A DNA stretch of 64,000 bases from Miltoncostaea oceani. Its GTDB lineage: Bacteria > Actinomycetota > Thermoleophilia > Miltoncostaeales > Miltoncostaeaceae. Below, piece by piece: positions 33,105-41,488 of the stretch; position 1 is the first letter of the stretch, and every line of letters begins with the position of its first letter. The notes under the pieces are model-generated. The model did not search any database, was not told where the DNA came from, and was given only the letters and a program-made list of their open reading frames with translations. The position numbers were made by a program, and so were the translations under genes. The stretch lies in assembly GCF_018141545.1 (NCBI RefSeq), contig NZ_CP064356.1, positions 2,865,001-2,929,000 of the forward strand, in the 5' to 3' direction.

Positions 33105-34067
33105 ACGGGGGACGCTCCCGGTCCGCCGCTCGCCCAGCGACGGCTGCGGTTCGTCCTCGGCAAGGGCGGCGCCGGCAAGAGCACGGTGGCCGCGGCCATG
33201 GGCCTCGCCTCCGCGCGGGCCGGCGGACGCGCCCTGGTGGTCGAGGTGTCCGGGCAGCACCACCTGTCGCGGCTCTTCCGCGCGACCGGGGTCGAGGGCG
33301 ACGAGCCCGCCGAGCTCGCGCCCGGCCTGTTCGGCGTCTCGATCGACGCGGAGACCGCCACCGAGGAGTACCTGTCGGGGCAGCTCAAGATCCGCCCGCT
33401 CGTCGAGATCCTCACCCGCAGCCGCGCCTTCCACACGTTCGCGGCCGCCGCGCCGGGCCTGCCGGAGCTGGTGACCGTCGGGAAGATCTGGAGCATGGCG
33501 ATCGCCATCGACGCGGCGACCGGACGGCCCGTGTGGGACACCATCACGGTCGACTGCCCCGCCACCGGCCACGGCATCGCGCTCCTGGAGACCGCCGGGA
33601 ACGTCGCCGACCTCGCGGCGAACGGACCGATCCGCGACCAGGCGAGCCGCATCCAGGAGGTCGTCTCCCACCCGGCGGCGACGGGCATCGTGGTCGTCGC
33701 GCTGCCGGAGGAGCTCGCGGTGGCCGAGGCGGTCGAGGCGGCCACGATCCTCCGCGGCCACGGGCTCCCGGTGGCCGCGACCGTCCTGAACGCGGTCCAC
33801 CCGCCCCGGTTCACCGACGCCGACGCCCCGGCCCTCGAGGCCGTCGCCGGCGGCGACGGCGACGCCCCGGTGCGCGAGGCCGCCCGCGCCGCGCTGGCCC
33901 ACCTCGACCACCAGCGCACCGACGCCGGGTACCGGGCGCGCCTCGCTGAGGAGGCCGGCCTCCCGGTGATCGACCTGCCGCGCCTCGTGCGGCGGCGGAT
34001 GGACCTCGACGCGCTCGGCGTGCTCGCCGACGCCCTCGCCGGCAGCGTCGCGGGGGCGACGTCGTGA
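33105..34067 (+). CDS. ArsA/Get3-family ATPase (first of two), ACG start inferred
   Basis: About 320 residues. The Walker A motif GKGGAGKST lies near residue 18 from ACG 33105; it would be lost from the first GTG at 33186. No ATG, GTG or TTG lies between the upstream stop and the P-loop in this frame. ACG 33105 stands five bases after GAGG (33096-33099), the same spacing as the ACG starts at 9495 and 63652; CTG 33087 and CTG 33144 are alternatives. The signature Asp-Cys-Pro stretch VDCPATGHG (switch II) is intact. Paired ArsA proteins in Actinobacteria form heterodimers. Overlaps the second copy by four bases. Confidence 0.82.
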   Translation, partial: TGDAPGPPLAQRRLRFVLGKGGAGKSTVAAAMGLASARAGGRALVVEVSGQHHLSRLFRATGVEGDEPAELAPGLFGVSIDAETATEEYLSGQLKIRPLVEILTRSRAFHTFAAAAPGLPELVTVGKIWSMAIAIDAATGRPVWDTITVDCPATGHGIALLETAGNVADLAANGPIRDQASRIQEVVSHPAATGIVVVALPEELAVAEAVEAATILRGHGLPVAATVLNAVHPPRFTDADAPALEAVAGGDGDAPVREAARAALAHLDHQRTDAGYRARLAEEAGLPVIDLPRLVRRRMDLDALGVLADALAGSVAGATS

Positions 34068-35176
34068 TCGACGACCTCTCGACGCGCCGGCTCGTCGTCT
34101 GCGCCGGCGCCGGCGGCGTCGGCAAGACCACCGTCTCGGCGGGCATCGCCCTGCGCCTCGCCGCCGAGGGCGCCCGCACCGTGGTGGTGACCATCGACCC
34201 GGCGCGCCGCCTCGCCACCGCACTCGGCATGACCGGCCTCTCCGACGAACCCCAGCGGGTCCCCGCCGACGGGGTGCTCCCGGAGGGCGCCGGCGAGCTG
34301 TGGGCCCTCCAGCTCGACGCGAAGGCCACGTTCGACCGCCTCGTCGGCCGGTACGCCGCCGACGACGCCGCCCGCGACCGCATCCTCGGCAACCGCATCT
34401 ACCGCCACCTGTCGGGCGCCGTCGCCGGCGCCCAGGAGTACATGGCGGTCGAGCGCCTCCACGAGCTCGTGGAGGAGGGACGGTTCGAGCGGATCGTGCT
34501 GGACACGCCCCCCGCGACGAACGCCCTCGACTTCCTAGACGCGCCCCAGCGGATCACGCGGTTCATCGAGGGACGCGCCCTGCGCCTGCTGATCCGGCCC
34601 GGCATGGCCGCCGGCGGCATCGGCTGGAAGATCATCCACGCGGGATCCGGGACGGTGCTGTCGCTCCTGGAGCGGCTCACGGGCGCCCAGCTGCTCCGCG
34701 ACGTCGGCGAGTTCCTCGCGGGGTTCGAGGGGATGTACCAGGGCTTCGCGGAGCGGGCGCAGGCGGTGCGCGCGCTGCTCCTGAGCGACGACGCGGCGTT
34801 CGTCGTGGTCGCCGCCCCCGACCCCGACCCCCTCGAGCAGGCCGTCGCGCTCGCCGCGCGGCTGCGGGAGGAGGGCTTCCCGCTCGCCGGGGTCGTCCTG
34901 AACCGCGTCCACCGGCTGCCGCCGGGCGGGCCCCCCGCCGCGGGATCCCTCGCGGCGGCCCTCGCCGGCGCGGGCGCCCCCGACCCGGAGGGCCTCGCGG
35001 ACCGTGCCGCGGCGGCGCTCGCCGACGAGCAGGTGCTGGGGCTGCGCGACCTCGACGCGCGCGAGGGGCTGAGGGGGGCGGTCGGGGCGGACCGCGTCAC
35101 CGAGATCCCGGCGTTCGTCCGCGAGCCCGTGGAGCTGACCGGCATCGCCGAGGTCGCGGCGGCCCTCGGGCGGTGA
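34064..35176 (+). CDS. ArsA/Get3-family ATPase (second of two)
   Basis: 370 residues. Walker A is GAGGVGKTT at about 15-23, followed by TIDPARRLATALG (the A-loop) and LDTPPATNALDFLDAP (switch II). The region VEGRALRLLIRPGMAAG is a helical lid. The pair resembles the mycobacterial Rv3679-Rv3680 proteins. ArsA proteins handle arsenite or tail-anchored membrane proteins; no ArsB pump or arsenic regulator is here, so an arsenic role is not supported. GTG 34064 overlaps the first copy. Confidence 0.92.
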   Translation: MIDDLSTRRLVVCAGAGGVGKTTVSAGIALRLAAEGARTVVVTIDPARRLATALGMTGLSDEPQRVPADGVLPEGAGELWALQLDAKATFDRLVGRYAADDAARDRILGNRIYRHLSGAVAGAQEYMAVERLHELVEEGRFERIVLDTPPATNALDFLDAPQRITRFIEGRALRLLIRPGMAAGGIGWKIIHAGSGTVLSLLERLTGAQLLRDVGEFLAGFEGMYQGFAERAQAVRALLLSDDAAFVVVAAPDPDPLEQAVALAARLREEGFPLAGVVLNRVHRLPPGGPPAAGSLAAALAGAGAPDPEGLADRAAAALADEQVLGLRDLDAREGLRGAVGADRVTEIPAFVREPVELTGIAEVAAALGR

Positions 35177-36153
35177 GCGGCCCCCGGGTCACGGTGCTGG
35201 GGGCGGGCGTCGTCGGCGCGGCGTGCGCCCGGCACCTGGCCGATGGGGGCGCGCGGGTGCGGGTGCGCGACCCGGGGGCGGGGCGGGCCGCCGCGTCGTG
35301 GGCGGCCGCCGGGATCCTCTCCCCCTCGCACCCGGAGCGCCTGCCCGACGCGGTCCACCTGCTCGCCGACCGCAGCCGGGACCTCTGGGACGACCTCGGG
35401 CGGCGCCACCCGGCGGTGGAGCTGCGGCGCACGGGGCTGGTGGTCCGGGGCGCCGAGCCGGAGTGGCTCGCATGGCGCCGCGCGCGCGGGCTGGCGGTGG
35501 AGGAGGCCGCCTGGCCCGGGTCCGCCGGGGACGGCGCCCCGGCGCACCGGTTCCCGGAGGTCGCGGTGGTGCGGTCGCCGCGGGTCGCCCCGGCCCTCCT
35601 CGGGGACCTCCCCGTCGACCGGGGCCCGGTGCCGTCCCCCGGCGCCCTCCGCGACGAGGCCGACGTCGTCGTGATCGCGACGGGCGCGTGGGCGGCGCCG
35701 CACCTCGCCGAGGCCGGGCTCGACCTCGCCGTCGCCCCGCGCCGCGGCCAGATGCTGCTGTTCTCCTCCGGCGACCTCGGCACGGTGCTGATGGAGGGGG
35801 CCCGGGAGGGCGTCGCGGTGCCGCGCGCCGACGGCCGCGTCGTGGCCGGGACGACCCTCGAGGACGCCGGGTTCGACGCCGGGACCGTGGACGCCGACCT
35901 CGACCGCCTGGAGGGGTGGGCGCGCGCGGCGGTCCCCGGGCTGGGACGGCGGGAGGACGCCTGGGCGGGCCTGCGCCCCTGGTCACCGCGCGCCACCCCC
36001 GTGATCGACCGGCTCGCCCCCGGCGTCGTCGCGGCCGTCGGGCACTTCCGCAACGGGATCCTGCTCGCGCCCGCCACCGGCGAGCTGGTCGCCGACCTCG
36101 TCCTCGGCCGCGCCCCCCACGTCGATCCCGCGCCGTTCCGGGCGGCCCGGTGA
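35173..36153 (+). CDS. thiO: FAD-dependent glycine oxidase-like protein (ThiO-like)
   Basis: 326-residue DAO-fold flavoprotein. FAD binding is shown by VTVLGAGVVGAACARHLA (about 7-24), and the C-terminal GHFRNGILLAPATGELVADLVLG matches the glycine/D-amino acid oxidase family. ThiO supplies dehydroglycine to thiazole synthesis. No other thi gene is within the window, so the name is tentative; a generic D-amino acid oxidase is an alternative. GTG 35173 overlaps the second ArsA gene, and the stop overlaps a candidate upstream start of the methyltransferase frame. Confidence 0.72.
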   Translation: MSGPRVTVLGAGVVGAACARHLADGGARVRVRDPGAGRAAASWAAAGILSPSHPERLPDAVHLLADRSRDLWDDLGRRHPAVELRRTGLVVRGAEPEWLAWRRARGLAVEEAAWPGSAGDGAPAHRFPEVAVVRSPRVAPALLGDLPVDRGPVPSPGALRDEADVVVIATGAWAAPHLAEAGLDLAVAPRRGQMLLFSSGDLGTVLMEGAREGVAVPRADGRVVAGTTLEDAGFDAGTVDADLDRLEGWARAAVPGLGRREDAWAGLRPWSPRATPVIDRLAPGVVAAVGHFRNGILLAPATGELVADLVLGRAPHVDPAPFRAAR

Positions 36154-36188
36154 GCACGCCCGCGCCGACCGGGGCGGGCGCCCCCGGA

Positions 36189-36194
36189 TACGAT
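36189..36194 (+). promoter_or_regulatory. Predicted -10 box of the methyltransferase gene
   Basis: TACGAT nine bases before ATG 36204, inside the 3' end of the upstream operon. It favours the internal ATG over the GTGA-overlapping GTG at 36150. Confidence 0.45.
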
Positions 36195-36203
36195 CGTCCG
36201 GTC

Positions 36204-37124
36204 ATGTCCGCCGACAGCGAAGCGGCCGCCCCGCCGGGGACGGCGGCCCAGAGCCCCGCCGAGGCGCTCACCGAGATCCGCGCGCTCGTCGCCGCCGGGA
36301 CGCCCCTCGTCGGCGCCCTCGCGGCGCGCTTCCAGCGGGCCGTGCACGCCCTCGACCCCGCCGCCACCGAGGACTCCCTGGCCGTGCTGCCCGGGAACCG
36401 GGGCGTCCACCTCTACGACACCATCGTGTCGTGGGCGCCGATCGTGGCGGGCGAGCAGGTGATCGACCTCGGCTGCGGGTCGGGTGGCGCCACCCGCGCC
36501 GCGGCGCGCGCCACCGGCCCCGAGGGCATGGTGGTCGGCATCGACGCGAGCCCGGAGTGCATCGCCGAGGCGCAGGCGCGGACCGACCCCGACCTGCCGG
36601 TCCTCTACCGGCGGGGCGACGTCCAGCGCCTCGGCACCGTCCCGGACCGCACCTTCGACTGCGCCATCGCGAGCATGGTCCTCGAGCAGCTCGACGACCT
36701 GGGGCCGCTGCTCGGCGAGGTGTTCCGGGTGCTGCGCCCCGGCGGCCGCTTCGTCGCGAGCGTCACCGCCTTCGACCGCCTCCGGCCGATCGACGCGGCG
36801 TTCATGGGCGCCGTCATCGCCGTCGTCGGCCGCCACGCACCCGGTGCCCTCGCCGGGCGGGCGAGCCGCGCCAGCATCCCGCACGAGCCGCTCGACCAGG
36901 CCGCGTTCAAGGCGGCGGGGCTCGCGACGGTCGAGGAGCAGGACGTCCAGTTCGCCGTGGTGATGGAGGACCTCGACGACGCCTGGCGCGTCTTCTCCCG
37001 CACCTACATCGCCCAGATCCTCGACGAGGAGGGGCAGGAGGAGCTGCGGCGCATCCTGACGCGCCGGACGCCGCACACCCTCTACCTGCCGTTGCGCTTC
37101 CTGCGGACCCGCCGGCCCGGCTAG
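36204..37124 (+). CDS. SAM-dependent methyltransferase
   Basis: 306 residues, class I methyltransferase. Motif I is VIDLGCGSGGATRAAA near residue 90, followed by GIDASPECIAEA, and motif IV/post-I VLEQLDDLGPLLGEVFRVLRPGGRF near 165-190, as in UbiE/Coq5-type enzymes. The target is unknown. ATG 36204 is preferred because of the TACGAT box; GTG 36150, overlapping the thiO-like stop as GTGA, would add 18 residues. It meets the acyl-CoA ligase gene end to end. Confidence 0.87.
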   Translation: MSADSEAAAPPGTAAQSPAEALTEIRALVAAGTPLVGALAARFQRAVHALDPAATEDSLAVLPGNRGVHLYDTIVSWAPIVAGEQVIDLGCGSGGATRAAARATGPEGMVVGIDASPECIAEAQARTDPDLPVLYRRGDVQRLGTVPDRTFDCAIASMVLEQLDDLGPLLGEVFRVLRPGGRFVASVTAFDRLRPIDAAFMGAVIAVVGRHAPGALAGRASRASIPHEPLDQAAFKAAGLATVEEQDVQFAVVMEDLDDAWRVFSRTYIAQILDEEGQEELRRILTRRTPHTLYLPLRFLRTRRPG

Positions 37125-38722
37125 GCGCCCCCGCCGAACCGCTCCCGCAGGTCGGCCTTGCGGAACTTGCCGGTCGCCGTCCGCGGGATCGCGTCGATGA
37201 ACTCCACGGCGTCGGGCAGCCACCACCGCGGGAAGCGGGTCGCGAGGTGGGCGACGAGCTCGTCGGCGCCGGCGCTCGCGCCCTCGGCGAGCACGACGCA
37301 CGCGAGGGGGCGCTCGAGCCACTCGGGGTGCGGCACGGCGACCACCGCGGCCTCCGCGACGGCGGGGTGGTCCATCAGGGCGTTCTCGAGCGCGACGGAG
37401 CTGATCCACTCCCCGCCCGACTTCACCAGGTCCTTCTCGCGGTCGGTGATCTGCACGAAGCCGCGGGGGTCGATGGTGACGACGTCGCCGGTGCGGAACC
37501 AGCCGTCGGGCGTGACCCGGTCCCCGTCGTCGGCGCCGTGGTACCCCGAGGCGACCCACGGCCCGCGGACCTCGAGCTCCCCCATCGCGACGCCGTCCCA
37601 CGGCACGAGGCCCTCCGCGCCCCGCGCGCGGATCTCGACGAACGGGATCGGCCGGCCCTGGGACCCGCGGCGGCGCCACGCGTCGTCGGACCCGTCGTCG
37701 GGGACGTCGGGGGGCAGGCGGCTGATGGTTCCGAGGGGGCTGAGCTCGGTCATCCCCCACGCCTGGACGGTGCGGATGCCGTGGCGGGCCTCCAGCCCCT
37801 CCATCAGCGAGCGGGGCGGCGCCGAGCCGCCGATGATCACGGTGCGCAGCGACGACACGTCGTGCGCGCCGGGGTCCGCGTCGAGCGCGGCGAGCATGCC
37901 GAGCCAGACCGTCGGCACCCCCGCCGTGACGGTGACGCCCTCCGCCGCGACGGCGGCGAGGAGGCTGGCGGGGTCGAGGTGGCGCCCGGGCAGCACGAGG
38001 GCCGCGCCGACCATGGGGCAGGTGAAGGGCAGGCCCCACGCGTTGACGTGGAACATCGGGACGACCGGCATCACGACGTCGGCCTCGCGGATGTCGAACG
38101 CGTCGCCGAGGGCGCCGGCGAGCGAGTGCAGCACGAGGGCGCGGTGCGAGTAGAGGACGCCCTTCGGCCGCCCGGTGGTGCCCGACGTGTAGCAGAGCAC
38201 CACGGCGTCGCGCTCGTCCGCCGCGACCTCCGCCGACGGGGCGCCCTCGGGTGCGAGCAGGTCCTCGAACGCCACGGCGCCGTCCGGGAGCACCCCGTCG
38301 CCGACCACGGCGACGTGCTCCAGCGGCACCCGTCCCCGCAGCGCCGCGAGCACCTCGCCGAGCTCGGCGTCGGCGACGACCATGCGGTCGCCGGCGTCGG
38401 CGGCGATGTACGCCAGGTCGTCCACCGGCAGGCGCGGGTTCAGCGTGTGCAGCACCCCGCCCATGAGCGCGACCGCGAAGTACGTCTCGAGGTGGCGGTC
38501 GTGGTTCATGCAGAGCGTGGCGACCCGGTCGCCGGGCCCGATGCCCCGGTCGCGCAGGCCGGCGGCCAGCCGCCGCGCGCGGGCGACGACCTCGCCGTAC
38601 GTGCTGCGCCGCGCGCCGCCGCCACCGGTCAGGGAGACGACCGGGCGGGTGGGGTGGATCGTCTCGGCGCGGGCGAGGAGCGCGCCCAGGGTGAGCGGCC
38701 CGTCCATCATCAGGCCGCGCAC
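37121..38722 (-). CDS. Acyl-CoA ligase (AMP-forming)
   Basis: 533 residues of the fatty-acyl-CoA synthetase family. Motifs are YTSGTTGRPKG near residue 192, then MTELSPLG near 318, WFRTGDVV near 408, and the C-terminal PRTATGKFRKADL with the catalytic Lys. A medium- or long-chain substrate is likely from the overall pattern. GTG 38722 or the adjacent ATGs at 38710 and 38707 may be the start. It is followed on the same strand by nothing close; the HxlR regulator reads toward it from 14 bases upstream, so the two may form a pair. Confidence 0.9.
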   Translation of the reverse strand: MRGLMMDGPLTLGALLARAETIHPTRPVVSLTGGGGARRSTYGEVVARARRLAAGLRDRGIGPGDRVATLCMNHDRHLETYFAVALMGGVLHTLNPRLPVDDLAYIAADAGDRMVVADAELGEVLAALRGRVPLEHVAVVGDGVLPDGAVAFEDLLAPEGAPSAEVAADERDAVVLCYTSGTTGRPKGVLYSHRALVLHSLAGALGDAFDIREADVVMPVVPMFHVNAWGLPFTCPMVGAALVLPGRHLDPASLLAAVAAEGVTVTAGVPTVWLGMLAALDADPGAHDVSSLRTVIIGGSAPPRSLMEGLEARHGIRTVQAWGMTELSPLGTISRLPPDVPDDGSDDAWRRRGSQGRPIPFVEIRARGAEGLVPWDGVAMGELEVRGPWVASGYHGADDGDRVTPDGWFRTGDVVTIDPRGFVQITDREKDLVKSGGEWISSVALENALMDHPAVAEAAVVAVPHPEWLERPLACVVLAEGASAGADELVAHLATRFPRWWLPDAVEFIDAIPRTATGKFRKADLRERFGGGA

Positions 38723-38735
38723 CGCCGTGTCGCTG

Positions 38736-39113
38736 CTACGCGCCGACGGCCCGGAGCCGGACCCCGTCGTCGCAGTCGCCGTCGGCGCCGAGCCAACGAC
38801 TGCCGTAGGCGCGCATCGCGTCCACGATCGGGACGAGGTGCTCGCCCTGCGCGGTCAGCGTGTACTCGACCCGCGGCGGCATCTCGGCGAACTCGCGCCG
38901 CTCGATGATCCCCTCCTCCTCGAGGGAGCGCAGGCGCACGGACAGCGTCCCGGGGCTGATGCCCGCCAGCGAGCGCTGGAGCTCGCAGAAGCGGCGGGGC
39001 CCGAGGGCGAGGTCACGGAGGAGCAGGAGCGTCCACTTGCCGGACACGATCCTCGCGGTGGCGAGGACGGGACAGTCGGACGGGGACGTCTCGCGCGGTG
39101 CGGTGGTCGCCAT
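38736..39113 (-). CDS. HxlR-family transcription regulator
   Basis: 125-residue winged-helix regulator. The HxlR signature is clear: CPVLATARIVSGKWTLLLLRDLALGPRRFCELQRSLAGIS, described here only as the segment 14-53, followed by the wing EEEGIIERREF. Cys14 is at the usual redox-sensitive position. It probably controls the acyl-CoA ligase gene just downstream and itself. The ATG follows a TATCTT box by about 15 bases. Confidence 0.9.
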   Translation of the reverse strand: MATTAPRETSPSDCPVLATARIVSGKWTLLLLRDLALGPRRFCELQRSLAGISPGTLSVRLRSLEEEGIIERREFAEMPPRVEYTLTAQGEHLVPIVDAMRAYGSRWLGADGDCDDGVRLRAVGA

Positions 39114-39170
39114 ACGTGACAGAAGATACCACCGAGTGTGCCGGGTCCCGAAACACCCCGCGACCGCCCG

Positions 39171-40340
39171 TCAGCTGTACTGCGCCGCCTCGCGCCGGGC
39201 CGCGCCCGAGTCGAGCATCAGCTTGAAGTCGTGCGGGCTCGACGCCGCCTCCATCGCCGCGGCCAGGTGGACCCGGCCCGAGGTGACGTGGTCGAAGAGC
39301 GACTGGTCGAACGTCTGCATGCCGTAGTAGTCGCCCTCGCGGATGACCTCGTGCAGGCGCCCGGTCTCGTCGGGGTTGAGGATCATGTCCCGCGCGCGTC
39401 CCGTGGTGACGAGCACCTCGCAGGCGGGCACGCGGCCCGCGCCGTCGACGGTCCGCACGAGGCGCTGGGAGATGATCCCGCGCAGCGTCCCCGCGAGCAT
39501 CGCCCGCACCTGCTGCTGCTGGTGCAGCGGGAAGAAGCCGATCGCGCGGTTCACGGTCTCCGTCGCGTCGAGCGTGTGCATCGTCGAGAGGACGAGGTGG
39601 CCGGTCTCGGCGGCGCTGAGGGCCGTCTCCATGGTGATCAGGTCGCGGATCTCGCCGATCATGATCACGTCGGGGTCCTGCCGCAGCACCCGCCGCAGGG
39701 CGCTGGAGAACGAGGAGGTGTCGAGGCCGACCTCGCGCTGGTTGACCAGCGACCCCCGGTCGACGTGGAGCATCTCGATCGGGTCCTCGATCGTCACGAC
39801 GTGCTTGTGCGAGGTCCGGTTGATCCGGTCGATCATCGCGGCGAGGGTCGTGCTCTTGCCGGAGCCCGTCGTGCCGGTCACGAGGATGATCCCCCGCTCC
39901 TGCTCGGCGAGCCGCGACACCACCGGCGGCAGCTGCAGGTCGTCCACGGACAGCACCCGGAAGGGCACGACGCGCAGGACGATGCTCACCGAGCCGCGCT
40001 GCCGGAAGATGTTGACGCGGAAGCGGCCGAGGCCCTCGCGCGAGTGGGAGAGGTCGGTCTCGCCGTTCTCCTCGAACTCGGCCCGCTTGGTGTCGTGGCC
40101 GGTGAGGAGCTCGTCCGCGAAGCGCTGCGTGTCGGCGGCGGCGAGCGCGGGGAGGTCGGGGATCGGCTCGAGCGATCCGTTGATGCGGACGACCGGGCGG
40201 GCGGGCACCTTCAGGTGCAGGTCGCTGGCGCCACGCTCGACGGCGTAGGCCAGGAGCGTCCGGAGGCGGTCGTCACCGGTGGGCGGGGGCGTGCGATCGG
40301 CGGTCACGCCCTCTTTTTCGGCAGGTCCCCCGCGGTCCAT
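39171..40340 (-). CDS. pilT: PilT-type twitching motility ATPase
   Basis: 389 residues. The retraction ATPase of type IV pili. N-terminal PAS-like domain to about 110, then Walker A GTTGSGKST at about 166-174, Asp box IMIGEIRD near 232 with GEIRD, and the His box MHTLDATETVNRAIGFF. The AIRNLIRE-like element is LAGTLRGIISQRLVR. GTG 40307 is an alternative start close to an AGAGGG. No pilin or pilus assembly genes are in the window, so this may be a stand-alone copy. A divergent TPR gene starts 95 bases away. Confidence 0.93.
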   Translation of the reverse strand: MDRGGPAEKEGVTADRTPPPTGDDRLRTLLAYAVERGASDLHLKVPARPVVRINGSLEPIPDLPALAAADTQRFADELLTGHDTKRAEFEENGETDLSHSREGLGRFRVNIFRQRGSVSIVLRVVPFRVLSVDDLQLPPVVSRLAEQERGIILVTGTTGSGKSTTLAAMIDRINRTSHKHVVTIEDPIEMLHVDRGSLVNQREVGLDTSSFSSALRRVLRQDPDVIMIGEIRDLITMETALSAAETGHLVLSTMHTLDATETVNRAIGFFPLHQQQQVRAMLAGTLRGIISQRLVRTVDGAGRVPACEVLVTTGRARDMILNPDETGRLHEVIREGDYYGMQTFDQSLFDHVTSGRVHLAAAMEAASSPHDFKLMLDSGAARREAAQYS

Positions 40341-40435
40341 GAGACGCGGAACGGAGGTCCGCCGACGACGTCCGTCCCCGCGTGCCGGGACGTCGGCCGG
40401 CGGCGCGGGACGCGGGGACGGCTAACGTCCGTGCG

Positions 40436-41164
40436 ATGGACGCGACCACCCCGGGCCCCGGCCCCGCCCCCTCGCCCTCACCGGCCCGCCGTTCGCTGCG
40501 GCGCGCCGGCGTGATCCTCGCGGTGTGGGTCGTCGCGGCGGGCGGCGCGCTGCTGGTCGCCCAGGCGCTCGACTCGCCCGTCGGCGAGGGCGCGCGCGAC
40601 GCCGCCCAGCCGGCGGTGCCCGGGCAGATCGACGACCCCACGGCCGGCACCACCGACGGCCTCGTCGAGGGCCTGCCGCCCCTGTCGCTGATCCTCGACC
40701 GCCCCCTGCCCCCCGCCATCGCGGCGCTGCCGCCGATCCGGCAGGTCGCCGCGCTCCGCGCGCGGGCGCAGCGGACGGCGACGGCCCGGGCGCACGTGGA
40801 GCTCGGGTCGGTGCTGCAGACGCTCGGCGACGAGGTCGGCGCCACCGCCGCGTACCGCACCGCCCTGCGCATCGGCGGTGACGACCCCGCGGCCGAGGCC
40901 GGCCTGGCGCTGATCGAGGGGACCCGCTCCGGCGACGGCCCCGCCCGGGCGGCGGCCCGCCTCGCCGATCTCGTCGCCGCCCGGCCCCGCGACCAGCTGC
41001 TCGTCTTCAACCAGGGGTGGCTCGAGATCTACCGTCGCCGCGGCGATTCGGCCCGCGCGGCGTGGGAGCGGACGGTGGAACTGGGACCCGCCACGCGGCT
41101 CGGCCGGGTGGCGACCGCGCTCATCGCCTCTCTCGCTCCGCCCGGTTCCGGCCGAAACCCCTAG
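40436..41164 (+). CDS. Membrane protein with TPR-like helical repeats
   Basis: 242 residues. A single transmembrane segment at about 24-43 (VILAVWVVAAGGALLVAQAL) anchors an Ala-rich outer or cytoplasmic region with TPR-like helices (about 110-235; ELGSVLQTLGDEVGATAAYRTAL, FNQGWLEIYRRRGDSARAAWE). A TAACGT box is seven bases before the ATG. It faces pilT on the other strand; a link to pili is only proximity. It precedes the sigma factor gene by 324 bases. Confidence 0.75.
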   Translation: MDATTPGPGPAPSPSPARRSLRRAGVILAVWVVAAGGALLVAQALDSPVGEGARDAAQPAVPGQIDDPTAGTTDGLVEGLPPLSLILDRPLPPAIAALPPIRQVAALRARAQRTATARAHVELGSVLQTLGDEVGATAAYRTALRIGGDDPAAEAGLALIEGTRSGDGPARAAARLADLVAARPRDQLLVFNQGWLEIYRRRGDSARAAWERTVELGPATRLGRVATALIASLAPPGSGRNP

Positions 41165-41321
41165 GGACGGCGTCACCGACTTCACCACGTCCGTACGAGC
41201 GCTTAACCCGCGCTTAAGGCGGGGCTGGTTGCATGCGCCATCAGCATGGGCAGGAAGGTCCGACGCAGCCGGGAAGTGTGCGGGGGTCCGGGAGCCCGGG
41301 AAAGAAATTCCGTCGTAGGGC

Positions 41322-41349
41322 TAAAGGTCTGGGGCCGATGTGCCGATAG
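41322..41349 (+). promoter_or_regulatory. WhiG/FliA-like promoter upstream of sigA
   Basis: TAAA at 41322-41325 and GCCGATAG at 41342-41349, separated by 16 bases, match the sigma-28 (FliA/WhiG) consensus TAAA-N15-GCCGATAA closely. It lies 140 bases before the sigA ATG. One match may be chance, but it is the only such sequence I see in the window. Confidence 0.45.
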
Positions 41350-41377
41350 ATGTTCGCTGCGGCACGTCGCGCGGCCC

Positions 41378-41406
41378 TTGCACTTCAAAGATCGAAGCGG
41401 TACCGT
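41378..41406 (+). promoter_or_regulatory. Housekeeping promoter of sigA
   Basis: TTGCAC at 41378-41383 and TACCGT at 41401-41406 with a 17-base spacer match a sigma-70-type promoter about 83 bases before the ATG. The stretch 41165-41488 holds no gene; besides the two promoters it contains a CGCTTAA repeat near 41200. Confidence 0.5.
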
Positions 41407-41488
41407 ACCGAACGGGCGTTCGATGCGGACGGCCGGCGGTCGCATGGATTCGTCCATGGTCCGATGGCGTTCAGCCGGAGGTGAGGAC

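Noticed and set aside
35097-38039. 980-codon minus-strand open frame
   Set aside because: It covers the thiO-like and methyltransferase genes on the other strand and part of the acyl-CoA ligase in another frame; its translation is a shadow.
41246-41488. N-terminal extension of sigA
   Set aside because: The frame is open, but it contains the promoters, lacks sigma-factor similarity, and the ATG at 41489 has a far better ribosome site.
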